This document shows, piece by piece, positions 1-14,239 of a DNA stretch of 64,000 nucleotides. Position numbers and translations under genes: made by a program. The stretch's first letter is position 1, and each line of letters opens with the position of its first letter. Source of the DNA: Astropecten irregularis (lineage: Eukaryota; Echinodermata; Asteroidea; Paxillosida; Astropectinidae); contig OZ020251.1 in NCBI GenBank assembly GCA_963971285.1, positions 7,440,001 to 7,504,000 on the forward strand. The letters run 5' to 3'. Below the pieces are notes generated by a model that saw only the letters and a list, made by a program, of their open reading frames with translations, ran no database searches and had not been told where the DNA came from.

Positions 1-300
1 ATTAAAAAGACACGTGTAATTTTGTTTTTCCTCAGTCTGCCCCAGAAATGAGTAGCCAGATTTCAAAGATCGTTTTCAAATATTGGATTTGACAGCGCGC
101 TGCCATATAATAATACACATACAGTGTAGAACGTCATAACATGATATATAAATAATTACAGATTTCGCTATGCAGGGCGACTTCAGGTTCAAAAATTCAG
201 ATCTATGATCTAGACTGAAAATAAAAAGACACATGTAATTTTGTTTTTCCTGAGTTTGCCCCAGAAATGAGCGGGCAGATTTCAAAGATCGTGTTCAAAA

Positions 301-891
301 TATAGGATTTGACCGCGGGCTCTGCCATATAATGATACACGAAGGTGGAAACTAGACCCATCTTACTGACTATTATAAACATAATCCAGAACCATTTCAT
401 GCCACAACTCATTTTTTTCCACGCAGGCTCTATGGGCTTGCCTATAAGCGTGGCATGAGCCAGTCGTCTGGCATAGTCAGTGAATTATGGTCAAGATCCC
501 AGCCTTCGTAATATGGTTTGTACACGGGCTCATTGCTAAAGCGCGTTAGGATTTTTTTAGGGGGGAGGTGAAATGTTTTCACTTGATTTCAGCCATTTTT
601 TAGGTGATCGGTTTATGATTTTATGTTTTACTGCATGCTTAGAGTGGGACGTTTGTGCGAAGGACGAAATAAAAAATCGTGAAAAAAATAATTCTAACGG
701 CCCAATAAGTGGGACTGCAGTAACCTCAAACTATTAGTCGTATGACCTATGAATGATGCCTTGCAGCCCTAACTAGGATATGAAGGGGGTACGATCGATC
801 CTCGGGCATCGTAAAATCGACACTTTAGTGTGAACCACTTACACTATTTCATTGAGTTTAGTTATTCTAAATATAACACTCGTACAGTGTT
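301..891 (+). repeat. Long (L) satellite unit, copy 1
   Basis: This monomer carries the ~565-bp insert. The insert runs from after the CCATATAATGATACAC segment to the CACTCGTACAGTGTT segment, where ordinary monomer sequence resumes. It is the most diverged L copy: it reads GAAGGTGGAAACTAG, TTTTCACTTGATTTCAGCC and CACTCGTACAG where the other copies agree on different bases. The G run before CGATCGATCC is 5 long. Confidence 0.9.
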
Positions 892-3270
892 GAGCGTAAT
901 AACATGATATATAAATCATTACAGATTTTGCTTCGCAGGGGGACTTCAGGATTAGAAAGTAAGATCTCTGATCTAGACTGAAAATAAAAAGACAAGTGCA
1001 AATGGAATTTTCCTCAGTTTGCCCCATAAATGAGCAGCCAGATTTCAAAGATCGTGTTCAAAATATAGAATTAGACTGCGTAGGGCCTACTGCCACATAA
1101 AATACACATACCGTGTAGAACGTAATAAAATGATATAATAAATCATTACAGATTTCGCTACGCAGAGCGACTTCATGTTCTGCAATTCAGATCTATGACC
1201 TAGACTGAAAATAAAAAGAAACGTGTTATTTTGTTTTTCCCTGAGTTTGCCCCAGAAATGAGCAGTCAGAGTTCAAAGATCGTTTTCAAAATATTGGATT
1301 TGACAGCGTGCTGCCAAATATAATACACATACAATCTCAACCGGTATTGCATGATTTGTAAAACATTACAGATTTCGCTAAAAAGGGCGACTTCAGGCTC
1401 AAAAATTCAGATCTATGATCTACACTGAGAATAAAAAGACACGTGTAATTTTGTTTTTCCTGAGATCTGCCGAAGAAATGAGCAGCCAGATTTCAAAGAT
1501 CGTGTTCAAAATGAGGAATTAGACCACGCGCTGTCATATATAATGCACATACAGTGTAGAACGTCATAACATGATATATAAATCATTACAGATTTCGCTA
1601 TGCAGGGCGACTTCAGGCTCAAAATATCACATCTATGATCTACACTGAAAATAAACAGACAAGTGAAATTTAGTTTTTCCTGAGTTTGACCCAGAAATGA
1701 GCAGTCAGAGTTCAAAGATCGTGTTCAAAATGAGGAATTAGACTCTGCGTGCTGCCATATATAATACACATACAGTCTCAACCGGTATTGCATGATTACT
1801 TAAACATTACAGATTTCGCTATGCAGGGCGACTTCAGGCTCAAAAATTCAGATCTATGATCTAGACTGAAAATAAAAAGACACGTGAAATTTTGTTTTCC
1901 CTGAGTTTGCCCGAGAAATGAGCACTCAGAGTTCAAAGATCGTGTTCAAAATAAAGAATTTGACCGCGCGCTGTCATATTATAATGCACATACAGTGAAT
2001 AACGTCATAACATGATATATAAATCATTACAGATTTCGCTATGCAGGGCGACTTCAGGTTCAAAAATTCAGATCTATGATCTACACTGAAAATAAAAAGA
2101 CACGTGAAATTTAGTTTTTCCTGAGTTTGCCCCAGAAATGAGCAGGCAGATTTCAAAGATCGTTTTCAAAATGAAGAATTTGACCGCGCGCTGTCATATA
2201 TAATGCACATACAGTGTAGAACGTCATAACATGATATATAAATCATTACAGATTTCGCTATGCAGGGCGACTTCAGGCTAAAAAAATCAGATCTATGATC
2301 TAGACTGAAAATAAAAAGACATGTGAAATTTAGTTTTCCCTGAGTTTGCCCCAGAAATGAGCAGGCAGATTTCAAAGATCGTTTTCAAAATAAAGAATTT
2401 GACCGCGCGCTGTCATATATAATGCACATACAGTGTAGAACGCCATAACATGATATATAAATCATTACAGATTTCGCTATGCAGGGCGACTTCAGGCTCA
2501 AAAAATCACATCTATGATCTACACTGAAAATAAACAGACAAGTGAAATTTAGTTTTTCCTGAGTTTGACCCAGAAATGAGCAGTCAGAGTTCAAAGATCG
2601 TGTTCAAAATGAGGAATTAGACTCTGCGTGCTGCCATATATAATACACATACAGTCTAAACCGGTATTGCATGATTACTTAAACATTACAGATTTCGCTA
2701 TGCAGGGCGACTTCAGGCTCAAAAATTCAGATCTATGATCTAGACTGAAAATAAAAAGACACGTGAAATTTTGTTTTCCCTGAGTTTGCCCGAGAAATGA
2801 GCACTCAGAGTTCAAAGATCGTGTTCAAAATAAGGAAATAGACTGTGCGTGCTGCCATATATAATACACATACAATCTCAACCGGTATTGCATGATGTGT
2901 AAAACATTAGAGATTTCGCTATGCAGGGCGACTTCAGGCTCAAAAATTCAGATCTATGATCTAGACTGAAAATAAAAAGACACGTGTAATTTTGTTTTTC
3001 CTGAGATCTGCCCAAGAAATGAGCAGCCCGATTTCAAAGATCGTTTTCAAAATAAAGAATTTGACAGCGCGCTGTCATATATAATGCACATACAGTGTAG
3101 AACGTCATAACATGATATATAAATCATTACAGATTTCGCTATGCACTGCGACTTCAGGTTCAAAAATTCAGATCTATGATCTACACTGAAAATAAAAAGA
3201 CACGTGAAATTTTGTTTTTCCTGAGTTTGCCCCAGAAATGAGCAGGCAGATGTCAAAGATCGTGTTCAAA

Positions 3271-3856
3271 ATATAGGATTTGACCGCTGGCTCTGCCATA
3301 TAATGATACACAAACTTATGCACTATGGTGGGAACTAGACCGCATCTTACTGACTATGACAAACATAATCCAGGACCATTTCATGTCACTACTCATTTTT
3401 TTCCACGCAGGCTCTATGGGCTTGCCTGTAAGCGTGGCATGGGCCAGTCGTCTGGCATAGTCAGTGACATACGGTCAAGATCCCAGCCTTCGTAATACGG
3501 TTTGTACACGGAATCATTGCTAAAGCGCGTTAGGATTTTTTTAGGGGGGAGGTGGAATGTTTTCGCTGGATTTCAGACAATGTTTAGGTGATCGGTTTAT
3601 GATTTTATGTTTTACTGCATTGCTTAGCGTGGGACGTTACAGATTTCGCTACGCAAAGCGACTTCAGGTTCAGCAATTCAGATCTATGACCTACACTGAA
3701 TTGAAAATAAAAAGAAACGCCCTACGAAGAAGCCCTACGTAGGATACGATGGGGGTACGATCGATCCTCGGGCTTCGTGAAATCGACCCTTAAGTGTGAA
3801 TCACTTATAATATTTCATTGAGTTTAGTATTCTAAATATAACACTCATACAGTGTT
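3271..3856 (+). repeat. Long (L) satellite unit, copy 2, chimeric
   Basis: The L unit starts and ends normally. From about 3,640 to 3,720 its central part is replaced by ordinary monomer sequence (CAGATTTCGCTACGCAAAGC through TTGAAAATAAAAAGAAACGC). The segment normally found there (GTGCGAAGGACGAAATAAAA through the ATGATGCCTTGCAG region) is missing. The switch happens at GGGACGTTA, next to a similar ATTACAG/GTTACAG context. It looks like gene conversion or template switching. Confidence 0.9.
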
Positions 3857-4471
3857 GAGCGTAATAACATGATATATAAATCATTACAGATTTCGCCACG
3901 CAGAGCGACTTCAGGTTCAGCAATTCAGATCTATGACCTACACTGAATTGAAAATAAAAAGACACGTGTAATTTTGTTTTTCCTGAGTTTGCCCGAGAAA
4001 TGAGCAGGCAGATTTCAAAGATCGTTTTCAAAATAAAGAATTTGACCGCGCGCTGTCATATATAATGCACATACAGTGTAGAACGTCATAACATGATATA
4101 TAAATCATTACAGATTTCGCTATGCAGGGCGACTTCAGGCTCAAAAATTCAGATCTATGATCTACACTGAAAATAAAAAGACACGTGAAATTTTGTTTTT
4201 CCTGAGTTTGCCCCAGAAATTAGCAGCCAGATTTCAAAGATCGTTTTCAAAATAAAGAATTTGACCGCGCGCTGTCATATTATAATGCACATACAGTGTA
4301 GAACGTCATAACATGATATATAAATCATTACAGATTTCGCTATGCAGGGCGACTTCAGGCTCAAAAAAGCAGATCTATGATCTACACTGAAAATAAAAAG
4401 ACACGTGAAATTTTGTTTTTCCTGAGTTTCCCCCAGAAATGAGCAGGCAGATGTCAAAGATCGTGTTCAAA

Positions 4472-5078
4472 ATATAGGATTTGACCGCGGGCTCTGCCAT
4501 ATAATGATACACAAACTTATGCACGATGGTGGGAACTAGACCGCATCTTACTGACTATGACAAACATAATCCAGGACCATTTCATGTCACAACTCATTTT
4601 TTTCCACGCAGGCTCTATGGGCTTGCCTGTTAGCGTGGCATGGGCCAGTCGTCTGGCATAGTCAGTGACATATGGTCAAGATCCCAGCCTTCGTAATATG
4701 GTTTGTACACGGGATCATTGCTAAAGCGCGTTAGGATTTTTTTAGGGGGAGGTGGAATGTTTTCGCTGGATTTCAGACAATGTTTAGGTGATCGGTTTAT
4801 GATTTTATGTTTTACTGCATTGCTTAGCGTGGGAAGTTAGTGCGAAGGACGAAATAAAAAATCGTGAAAAAAATAATTCTAACGGCCCAATAAGTGGGAC
4901 TGCAGTAACCTCAATTAAACTATTAGTCGTATGACCTATGAATGATGCCTTGCAGCCCTACGTAGGATACGAGGGGGGACGATCGATCCTCGGGCTTCGT
5001 GAAATCGACCCTTTAGAGTGAATCACTTATAATATTTCATTGAGTTTAGTATTCTAAATATAACACTCATACAGTGTT
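4472..5078 (+). repeat. Long (L) satellite unit, copy 3
   Basis: Full-length L unit with a 6-G run. The following monomers (5,079-5,300) have the diverged GCAATTGGAATTTTCCTC and GCGTAGGGCCTACTGCC variants. Those variants also occur after copy 1 and in the inverted piece at 47.2 kb. Confidence 0.9.
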
Positions 5079-6128
5079 GAGCGTAATAACATGATATTTA
5101 ATCATTACAGGTTTTGCTTCGCAGGGGGAATTTAGGATTATAAATTAAGATCTCTGATCTAGACTGACAAAAAAAGAAAAGTGCAATTGGAATTTTCCTC
5201 GGTTTGCCCCATAAATGAGCAGCCAGATTTCAAAGATCGTTTTCAAAATATAGAATTAGACTGCGTAGGGCCTACTGCCACATATAATACACATACCGTG
5301 TAGAACGTAATAACATGATATAATAAATCATTACAGATTTTGCTACGCAGAGCGACTTCATGTTCTGCAATTCAGATCTATGACCTAGACTGAAAATAAA
5401 AAGACACGTGTTATTTTGTTTTTCCCTGAATTTGCCCGAGAAATGAGCAGGAAGATTTCAAAGATCGTTTTCAAAATATTGGATTTGACAGCGTGCTGCC
5501 AAATATAATACACATACAATCTCAACCGGTATTGCATGATTTGTAAAACATTACAGATTTCGCTAAAAAGGGCGACTTCAGGCTCAAAAATTAAGATCTA
5601 TGATCTAGACTGAAAATAAAAAGACAAGTGTAATTTTGTTTTTCCTGAGTCTGCCCAAGAAATGAGCAGCCAGATTTCAAAGATCGTTTTCAAAATAAAG
5701 AATTTGACCGCGCGCTGTCATATTATAATGCACATACAGTGAAGAACGTCATAACATGATATATAAATCATTACAGATTTCGCTATGCAGGGCGACTTCA
5801 GGTTCAAAAATTCAGATCTATGATCTACACTGAAAATAAAAAGACACGTGAAATTTAGTTTTTCCTGAGCTTGCCCCAGAAATGAGCAGGCAGATTTCAA
5901 AGATAGTGTTCAAAATAAAGAATTTGACCGCGCGCTGTCATATATAATGCACATACAGTGTAGAACGTCATAACATGATATATAAATCATTACAGATTTC
6001 GCTATGCAGGGCGACTTCAGGCTCAAAAAATCAGATCTATGATCTACACTGAAAATAAAAAGACACGTGAAATTTAGTTTTTCCTGAGTTTGCCCCAGAA
6101 ATGAGCAGGCAGATTTCAAAGATCGTTT

Positions 6129-7010
6129 TCAAAATAAAGAATTTGACCGCGCGCTGTCATATATAATGCACATACAGTGTAGAACGTCATAACATGATAT
6201 ATAAATCATTACAGATTTCGCTATGCAGGGCGACTTCAGGCTCAAAAAATCAGATCTATGATCTACACTGAAAATAAAAAGACACGTGAAATTTTGTTTT
6301 CCCTGAGTTTGCCCGAGAAATGAGCACTCAGAGTTCAAAGATCGTGTACAAAATAAGGAAATAGACTGTGCATGCTGCCATATATAATACACATACAATC
6401 TCAACCGGTATTGCATGATGTGTAAAACATTACAGATTTCGCTATGCAGGGCGACTTCAGGCTCAAAAATTCAGATCTATGATCTAGACTGAAAAAAAAA
6501 AGACACGTGTAATTTTGTTTTTCCTGAGATCTGCCCAAGAAATGAGCATCCCGATTTCAAAGATCGTTTTCAAAATAAAGAATTTGGCCGCGCGCTGTCA
6601 TATATAATGCACATACAGTGTAGAACGTCATAACATGATATATAAATCATTACAGATTTCGCTATGCAGGGCGACTTCAGGCTCAAAAAATCAGATCTAT
6701 GATCTACACTGAAAATAAAAAGACACGTGAAATTTTGTTTTCCCTGAGTTTGCCCGAGAAATGAGCACTCAGAGTTCAAAGATCGTGTACAAAATAAGGA
6801 AATAGACTGTGCGTGCTGCCATATATAATACACATACAATCTCAACCGGTATTGCATGATGTGTAAAACATTACAGATTTCGCTATGCAGGGCGACTTCA
6901 GGCTCAAAAATTCAGATCTATGATCTAGACTGAAAATAAAAAGACACGTGTAATTTTGTTTTTCCTGAGATCTGCCCAAGAAATGAGCAGCCAGATTTCA
7001 AAGATCGTTT
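6129..7010 (+). repeat. Dimeric higher-order repeat, period 441 bp
   Basis: Two successive A+B dimers are almost identical at an offset of 441 bp. Shared rare variants include GATCGTGTACAAAATAAGG and CACTCAGAGTTCAAAG. This is one of the few places in the older left part where a recent local duplication is evident. Confidence 0.8.
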
Positions 7011-7676
7011 TCAAAATAAAGAGTTTGACTGCGCGCTGTCATATATAATGCACATACAGTGTAGAACGTCATAACATGATATATAAATCATTACAGATTT
7101 CGCTATGCAGTGCGACTTCAGGTTCAAAAATTCAGATCTATGATCTAGACTGAAAATAAAAAGACACGTGAAATTTTGTTTTTCCTGAGTTTGCCCCAGA
7201 AATGAGCAGTCAGAGTTCAAAGATCGTGTTCAAAATAAGGAATTAGACTGTGCGTGCTGCCATATATAATACACATACAGTCTCAACCGGTATTGCATGA
7301 TTTGTAAAACATTACAGATTTCGCTATGCAGGGCGACTTCAGGCTCAAAAATTCAGATCTATGATCTAGACTGAAAATGAAAAGACACGTGAAATTTTGT
7401 TTTCCCTGAGTTTGCCCAAGAAATGAGCAGTCAGAGTTCAAAGATCGTGTTCAAAATAAGGAAATAGACTGTGCGTGCTGCCATATATAATACACATACA
7501 ATCTCAACCGGTATTGCATGATTTGTAAAACATTACATATTTCGCTATGCAGGGCGACTTCAGGCTCAAAAATTCAGATCTTTGATCTAGACTGAAAATA
7601 AAAAGACACGTGAAATTTTGTTTTTCCTGAGTCTGCCCCAGAAATGAGCAGGCAGATGTCAAAGATCGTGTTCAAA

Positions 7677-8285
7677 ATATAGGATTTGACCGCGGGCTCT
7701 GCCATATAATGATACACAAACTTATGCACGATGGTGGGAACTAGACCGCATCTTACTGACTATGACAAACATAATCCAGGACCATTTCATGTCACAACTC
7801 ATTTTTTTCCACGCAGGCTCTATGGGCTTGCCTATAAGCTTGGCATGGGCCAGTCGTCTGGCATAGTCAGTGACATATGGTCAAGATCCCAGCCTTCGTA
7901 ATATGGTTTGTACACGGGCTCATTGCTAAAGCGCGTTAGGATTTTTTTAGGGGGGAGGTGAAATGTTTTTCGCTGGATTTCAGACAATGTTTAGGTGATC
8001 GGTTTATGATTTTATTTTTACTGCATTGCTTAGCGTGGGACGTAAGTGCGAAGGACGAAATTAAAAATCGTGAAAAAAATAATTCTAACGGCCCAATAAG
8101 TGGGACTGCAATAACCTCAATTAAACTATTACTCGTATGACCTATGAATGATGCCTTGCAGCCCTACGTAGGATACGAGGGGGGGACGATCGATCCTCGG
8201 GCTTCGTGAAATCGACCCTTTAGAGTGAATCACTTATAATATTTCATTGAGTTTAGTATTCTAAATATAACACTCATACAGTGTT
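7677..8285 (+). repeat. Long (L) satellite unit, copy 4
   Basis: Full-length L unit with a 7-G run. It carries the variants GAAATGTTTTTCGCTGG, GGGACGTAAGTGCG and CAGTGTTGTGCG, shared only with copies 5 and 7. These variants open a 60-codon plus-strand frame that is closed in most other copies, which I do not regard as a gene. Confidence 0.92.
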
Positions 8286-9837
8286 GTGCGTAATAACATG
8301 ATATATAAATCATTTACAGATTTCGCTAGGCAGAGCGACTTCAGGTTCAGCAATTCAGATTTATGACCTACACTGAATTGAAAATAAAAAGACTGGTGTA
8401 ATTTTGTTTTTCCTGAGTTTGCCCGAGAAATGAGCAGGCAGATTTCAAAGATTGTTTTCAAAATAAAGAATTTGACCGCGCGCTGTCATATATAATGCAC
8501 ATACAGTGTAGAACGTCATAACATGATATATAAATCATTACAGATTTCGCTATGCAGGGCGACTTCAGGTTCAAAAATTCAGATCTATGATCTACACTGA
8601 AAATAAAAAGACACGTGAAATTTTGTTTTTCCTGAGTTTGCCCCAGAAATGAGCAGCAAGATTTCAAAGATCGTTTTCAAAATAAAGAATTAGACTGTGC
8701 GTGCTGCCATATATAATACACATACAGTCTCAACCGGTATTGCATGATTTGTAAAACATTACAGATTTCGCTATGCAGGGCGACTTCAGGCTCAAAAATT
8801 GAGATCTATGATCTACACTGAAAATAAAAAGACACGTGAAATTTTGTTTCTCCTGAGTTTGCCCCAGAAATGAGCAGTCAGAGTTCAAAGATCGTGTTCA
8901 AAATAAGGAATTAGACTGTGCATGCTGCCATATATAATACACATACAGTCTCAACCGGTATTGCATGATTTGTAAAACATTACAGATTTCGCTATGCAGG
9001 GCGACTTCAGGCTCAAAAATTCAGATCTATGATATAGACTGAAAATAAAAAGACACGTGTAATTTTGTTTTTCCTGAGATCTGCCCAAGAAATGAGCAGC
9101 CCGATTTCAAAGATCGTCTTCAAAATAAAGAATTTGACCGCGCGCTGTCATATATAATGCACATACAGTGTAGAACGTCATAACATGATATATAAATCAT
9201 TACAGATTTCGCTATGCAGTGCGACTTCAGGTTAAAAAATTCAGATCTATGATCTACACTGAAAATAACAAGACACGTGTTATTTTGTTTTTCCCTGAGA
9301 TTGCCCGAGAAATGAGCAGGACGATTTCAAAGATCGTTTTCAAAATATTGGATTTGACAGCGTGCTGCCATATATAATACACATACAATCTCAACCGGTA
9401 TTGCATGATTTTTAAAACATTACAGATTTCGCTAAACAGGGCGACTTCAGGCTCAAAAATTCAGATCTATGATTTAGACTGAAAATAAAAAGACAAGTGT
9501 AATTTTGTTTTTCCTGAGTCTGCCCAAGAAATGAGCAGCCAGATTTCAAAGATCGTTTTCAAAATAAAGAATTTGACCGCGCGCTGTCATATTATAATGC
9601 ACATACAGTGTAGAACGTTATAACATGATATATAAATCATTACAGATTTCGCTATGCAGGGCGACTTCAGGCTCAAAAAATCAGATCTATGATCTACACT
9701 GAAAATAAAAAGACACGTGAAATTTTGTTTTTCCTGAGTTTTCCCCAGAAATGAGCAGTCAGAGTTCAAAGATCGTGTTCAAAATAAGGAAATAGACTGT
9801 GCGTGCTGCCATATATAATACACATACAGTCTCAACC

Positions 9838-10983
9838 GGTATTGCATGATTTGGAAAACATTACAGATTTCGCTATGCAGGGAGACTTCAGGTTAAAAAA
9901 TTCAGATCTATGATCTACACTGAAAATAAAAAGACACGTGAAATTTTGTTTTTCCTGCGTTTGCCTCAGAAATGAGTAGGCAGATTTCAAAGATAGTTTT
10001 CAAAATAAAGAATTTGACCGCGCGCTGTCATATATAATGCACATACAGTGTAGAACGTCATAACATGATATATAAATCATTACAGATTTCGCAATGCAGG
10101 GCGACTGCAGGTTCAAAAATTAGGATCTGTGATCTACACTGAAAATAAAAAGACACGTGAAATTTTGTTTTCCCTGAGTTTGCCCCAGAAATGAGCAGTC
10201 AGAGTTCAAAGATCGTGTTCAAAATAAGGAAATAGACTGTGCGTGCTGTCATATATAATACACATACAGTCTCAACCGGTATTGCATGATTTGTAAAACA
10301 TTACAGATTTCGCTATGCAGGGCGACTTCAGGCTCAAAAATTCAGATCTATGATCTAGACTGAAAATAAAAAGACACGTGAAATTTTGTTTTCCCTGAGT
10401 TTGCCCGAGAAATGAGCAGTCAGAGTTCAAAGATCGTGTTCAAAATAAGGAAATAGACTGTGCGTGCTGTCATATATAATACACATACAGTCTCAACCGG
10501 TATTGCATGATTTGTAAAACATTACAGATTTCGCTATGCAGGGTGACCTCAGGCTCAAAAATTCAGATCTATGATCTACACTGAAAATTGCATGCGGTAT
10601 TGCATGATTTGGAAAACATTACAGATTTCGCTATGCAGGGAGACTTCAGGTTAAAAAATTCAGATCTATGATCTACACTGAAAATAAAAAGACACGTGAA
10701 ATTTTGTTTTTCCTGCGTTTGCCTCAGAAATGAGTAGGCAGATTTCAAAGATAGTTTTCAAAATAAAGAATTTGACCGCGCGCTGTCATATATAATGCAC
10801 ATACAGTGTAGAACGTCATAACATGATATATAAATCATTACAGATTTCGCAATGCAGGGCGACTGCAGGTTCAAAAATTAGGATCTGTGATCTACACTGA
10901 AAATAAAAAGACACGTGAAATTTTGTTTTCCCTGAGTTTGCCCCAGAAATGAGCAGTCAGAGTTCAAAGATCGTGTTCAAAAT
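9838..10983 (+). repeat. Duplicated two-monomer block with truncated junction monomer
   Basis: The segment 9,838-10,223 recurs at 10,596-10,981 (offset 758 bp) with the same rare variants: GATTTGGAAAACATT, CAGGGAGACTTCAGG, GCGACTGCAGG and TAGGATCTGTGATC. The second copy begins at an abnormal junction near 10,588-10,595. There the monomer breaks off after CACTGAAAAT and continues with TGCATGCGGTATTGC, skipping most of a monomer. Confidence 0.85.
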
Positions 10984-13630
10984 AAGGAAAAACACTATGC
11001 GTGCTGCCATATATAATACACATACAATCTCAACCGGTATTGCATGATTTGTAAAACATTACAGATTTCGCTATGCAGGGCGACTTCAGGCTCAAAAATT
11101 CAGATCTATGATCTAGACTGAAAATAAAAAGACACGTGAAATTTTGTTTTCCCTGAGTTTGCCCGAGAAATGAGCAGTCAGAGTTCAAAGATCGTGTTCA
11201 AAATAAGGAAATAGACTGTGCGTGCTGTCATATATAATGCACATACAATCTCAACCGGTATTGCACGATTTGTAAAACATTACAGATTTCGCTATGCAGG
11301 GTGACCTCAGGCTCAAAAATTCAGATCTATGATCTACACTGAAAATAAAAAGACACGTGAAAATTTTTTTTTCCTGAGTTTGCCCCAGAAATGAGCAGTC
11401 AGAGTTCAAAGATCGTGTCCAAAATAAGGAATTTGACCGCGCGCTGTCCTATATAATGCACATACAGTGTAGAACGTCATAACATGATATATAAATCATT
11501 ACAGATTTCGCTATGCAGTGCGACTTCAGGTTCAAAAATTCAGATCTATGATCTACACTGAAAATAAAAAGACACGTGTAATTTTGTTTTTCCTGAGATA
11601 TGCCCAAGAAATGAGCAGCCCGATTTCAAAGATCGTTTTCAAAATAAAGAATTTGACCGCGCGCTGTCATATATAATGCACATACAGTGTAGAACGTCAT
11701 AACATGATATATAAATCATTACAGATTTCGCTATGCAGGGCGACCTCAGGCTCCAAAATTCAGATCTATGATCTACACTGAAAATAAAAAGACACGTGAA
11801 ATTTTGTTTTTCCTGAGTTTGCCCCAGAAATGAGCAGTCAGAGTTCAAAGATCGTGTCCAAAATAAGGAAATAGACTGTGCGTGCTGTCATATAAAATAC
11901 ACATACAGTCTCAACCGGTATTGCATGATTTGTAAAACATTACAGATTTCGCTATGTAGGGCGACTTCAGGCTCAAAAATTCAGATCTATGATCTAGACT
12001 GAAAATAAAAAGACACGTGAAATTTTGTTTTTCCTGAGTTTGCCCCAGAAATGAGCAGTCAGAGTTCAAAGATCGTGTCCAAAATAAGGAAATAGACTGT
12101 GCGTGCTGTCATATAAAATACACATACAGTCTCAACCGGTATTGCATGATTTGTAAAACATTACAGATTTCGCTATGCAGGGCGACCTCAGGCTCAAAAA
12201 TTCAGATCTATGATCTACACGGAAAATAAAAAGACACGTGAAATTTTGTTTTTCCTGAGTTTGCCCCAGAAATGAGCAGTCAGAGTTCAAAGATCGTGTC
12301 AAAAATAAGGAATTAGACTGTGCGTGCTGCCATATATAATACACATACAGTCTCAACCGGTATTGCATGATTTGTAAAACATTACAGATTTCGCTATGCA
12401 GGGCGACTTCAGGCTCAAAAATTCAGATCTATGATCTAGACTGAAAATAAAAAGACACGTGTAAATTTGTTTTTCCTGAGATATGCCCAAGAAATGAGCA
12501 GCCCGATTTCAAAGATCGTTTTCAAAATAAAGAATTTGACCGCGCGCTGTCATATATAATGCACATACAGTGTAGAACGTCATAACATGATATATAAATC
12601 ATTACAGATTTCGCTATGCAGTGCGACTTCAGGTTCAAAAATTCAGATCTATGATCTACACTGAAAATAGAAAGACACGTGAAATTTTGTTTTTCCTGAG
12701 TTTGCCCCAGAAATGAGTAGGCAGATGTCAAAGATCGTGTTCAAAATAAGGAATTAGACTGTGCGTGCTGCCATATATAATACACATACAGTCTCAACCG
12801 GAATTGCATGATTTGTAAAACATTACAGATTTCGCTATGCAGGGCGACTTCAGGCTCAAAAATTCAGATCTAAAATCTAGACTGAAAATAAAAAGACACG
12901 TGAAATTTTGTTTTCCCTGAGTTTGCCCGAGAAATGAGCAGTCAGATTTCAAAGATCGTGTTCAAAATAAGGAAATAGACTGTGCGTGCTGCCATATATA
13001 ATACACATACAGTCTCAACCGGTATTGCATGATTTGTAAACAAATACAGATTTCGCTATGCAGGGCAACTTCAGGCTCAAAAATTCAGATCTATGATCTA
13101 GACTGAAAATAAAAAGACAAGTGTGATTTTGTTTTTCCTGAGATCTGCCCAAGAAATGAGCAGCCCGATTTCAAAGATCGTGTTCAAAATAAGGAAAAAG
13201 ACTGTGCGTGCTGCCATATATAATACACATACAATCTCAACCGGTATTGCATGATTTGTAAAACATTACAGATTTCGCTATGCAGGGCGACTTCAGGCTC
13301 AAAAATTCAGATCTATGATCTACACTGAAAATAAAAAGACACGTGAAATTTTGTTTTTCCTGAGTTTGCCCCAGAAATGAGCAGTCAGAGTTCAAAGATC
13401 GTGTTCAAAATAAGGAAAAAGACTGTGCGTGCTGCCATATATAATACACATACAATCTCAACCGGTATTGCATGATTTGTAAAACATTACAGATTTCGCT
13501 ATGCAGTGCGACTTTAGGCTCAAAAATTCAGATCTATGATCTTGACTGAAAATAAAAAGACACGTGAAATTTTGTTTTTCCTGAGTCTGCCCCAGAAATG
13601 AGCAGGCAGATGTCAAAGATCGTGTTCAAA

Positions 13631-14239
13631 ATATAGGATTTGACCGCGGGCTCTGCCATATAATGATACACAAACTTATGCACGATGGTGGGAACTAGAC
13701 CGCATCTTACTGACTATGACAAACATAATCCAGGACCATTTCATGTCACAACTCATTTTTTTCCACGCAGGCTCTATGGGCTTGCCTATAAGCTTGGCAT
13801 GGGCCAGTCGTCTGGCATAGTCAGTGACATATGGTCAAGATCCCAGCCTTTGTAATATGGTTTGTACACGGGCTCATTGCTAAAGCGCGTTAGGATTTTT
13901 TTAGGGGGGAGGTGAAATGTTTTTCGCTGGATTTCAGACAATGTTTAGGTGATCGGTTTATGATTTTATTTTTACTGCATTGCTTAGCGTGGGACGTAAG
14001 TGCGAAGGACGAAATTAAAAATCGTGAAAAAAATAATTCTAACGGCCCAATAAGTGGGACTGCAATAACCTCAATTAAACTATTACTCGTATGACCTATG
14101 AATGATGCCTTGCAGCCCTACGTAGGATACGAGGGGGGGACGATCGATCCTCGGGCTTCGTGAAATCGACCCTTTAGAGTGAATCACTTATAATATTTCA
14201 TTGAGTTTAGTATTCTAAATATAACACTCATACAGTGTT
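13631..14239 (+). repeat. Long (L) satellite unit, copy 5
   Basis: Nearly identical to copies 4 and 7, including GGGACGTAAGTGCG and CAGTGTTGTGCG. The hairpin arm reads GCTTGG instead of GCGTGG. The G run is 7. A close common origin with copies 4 and 7 is evident. Confidence 0.92.
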
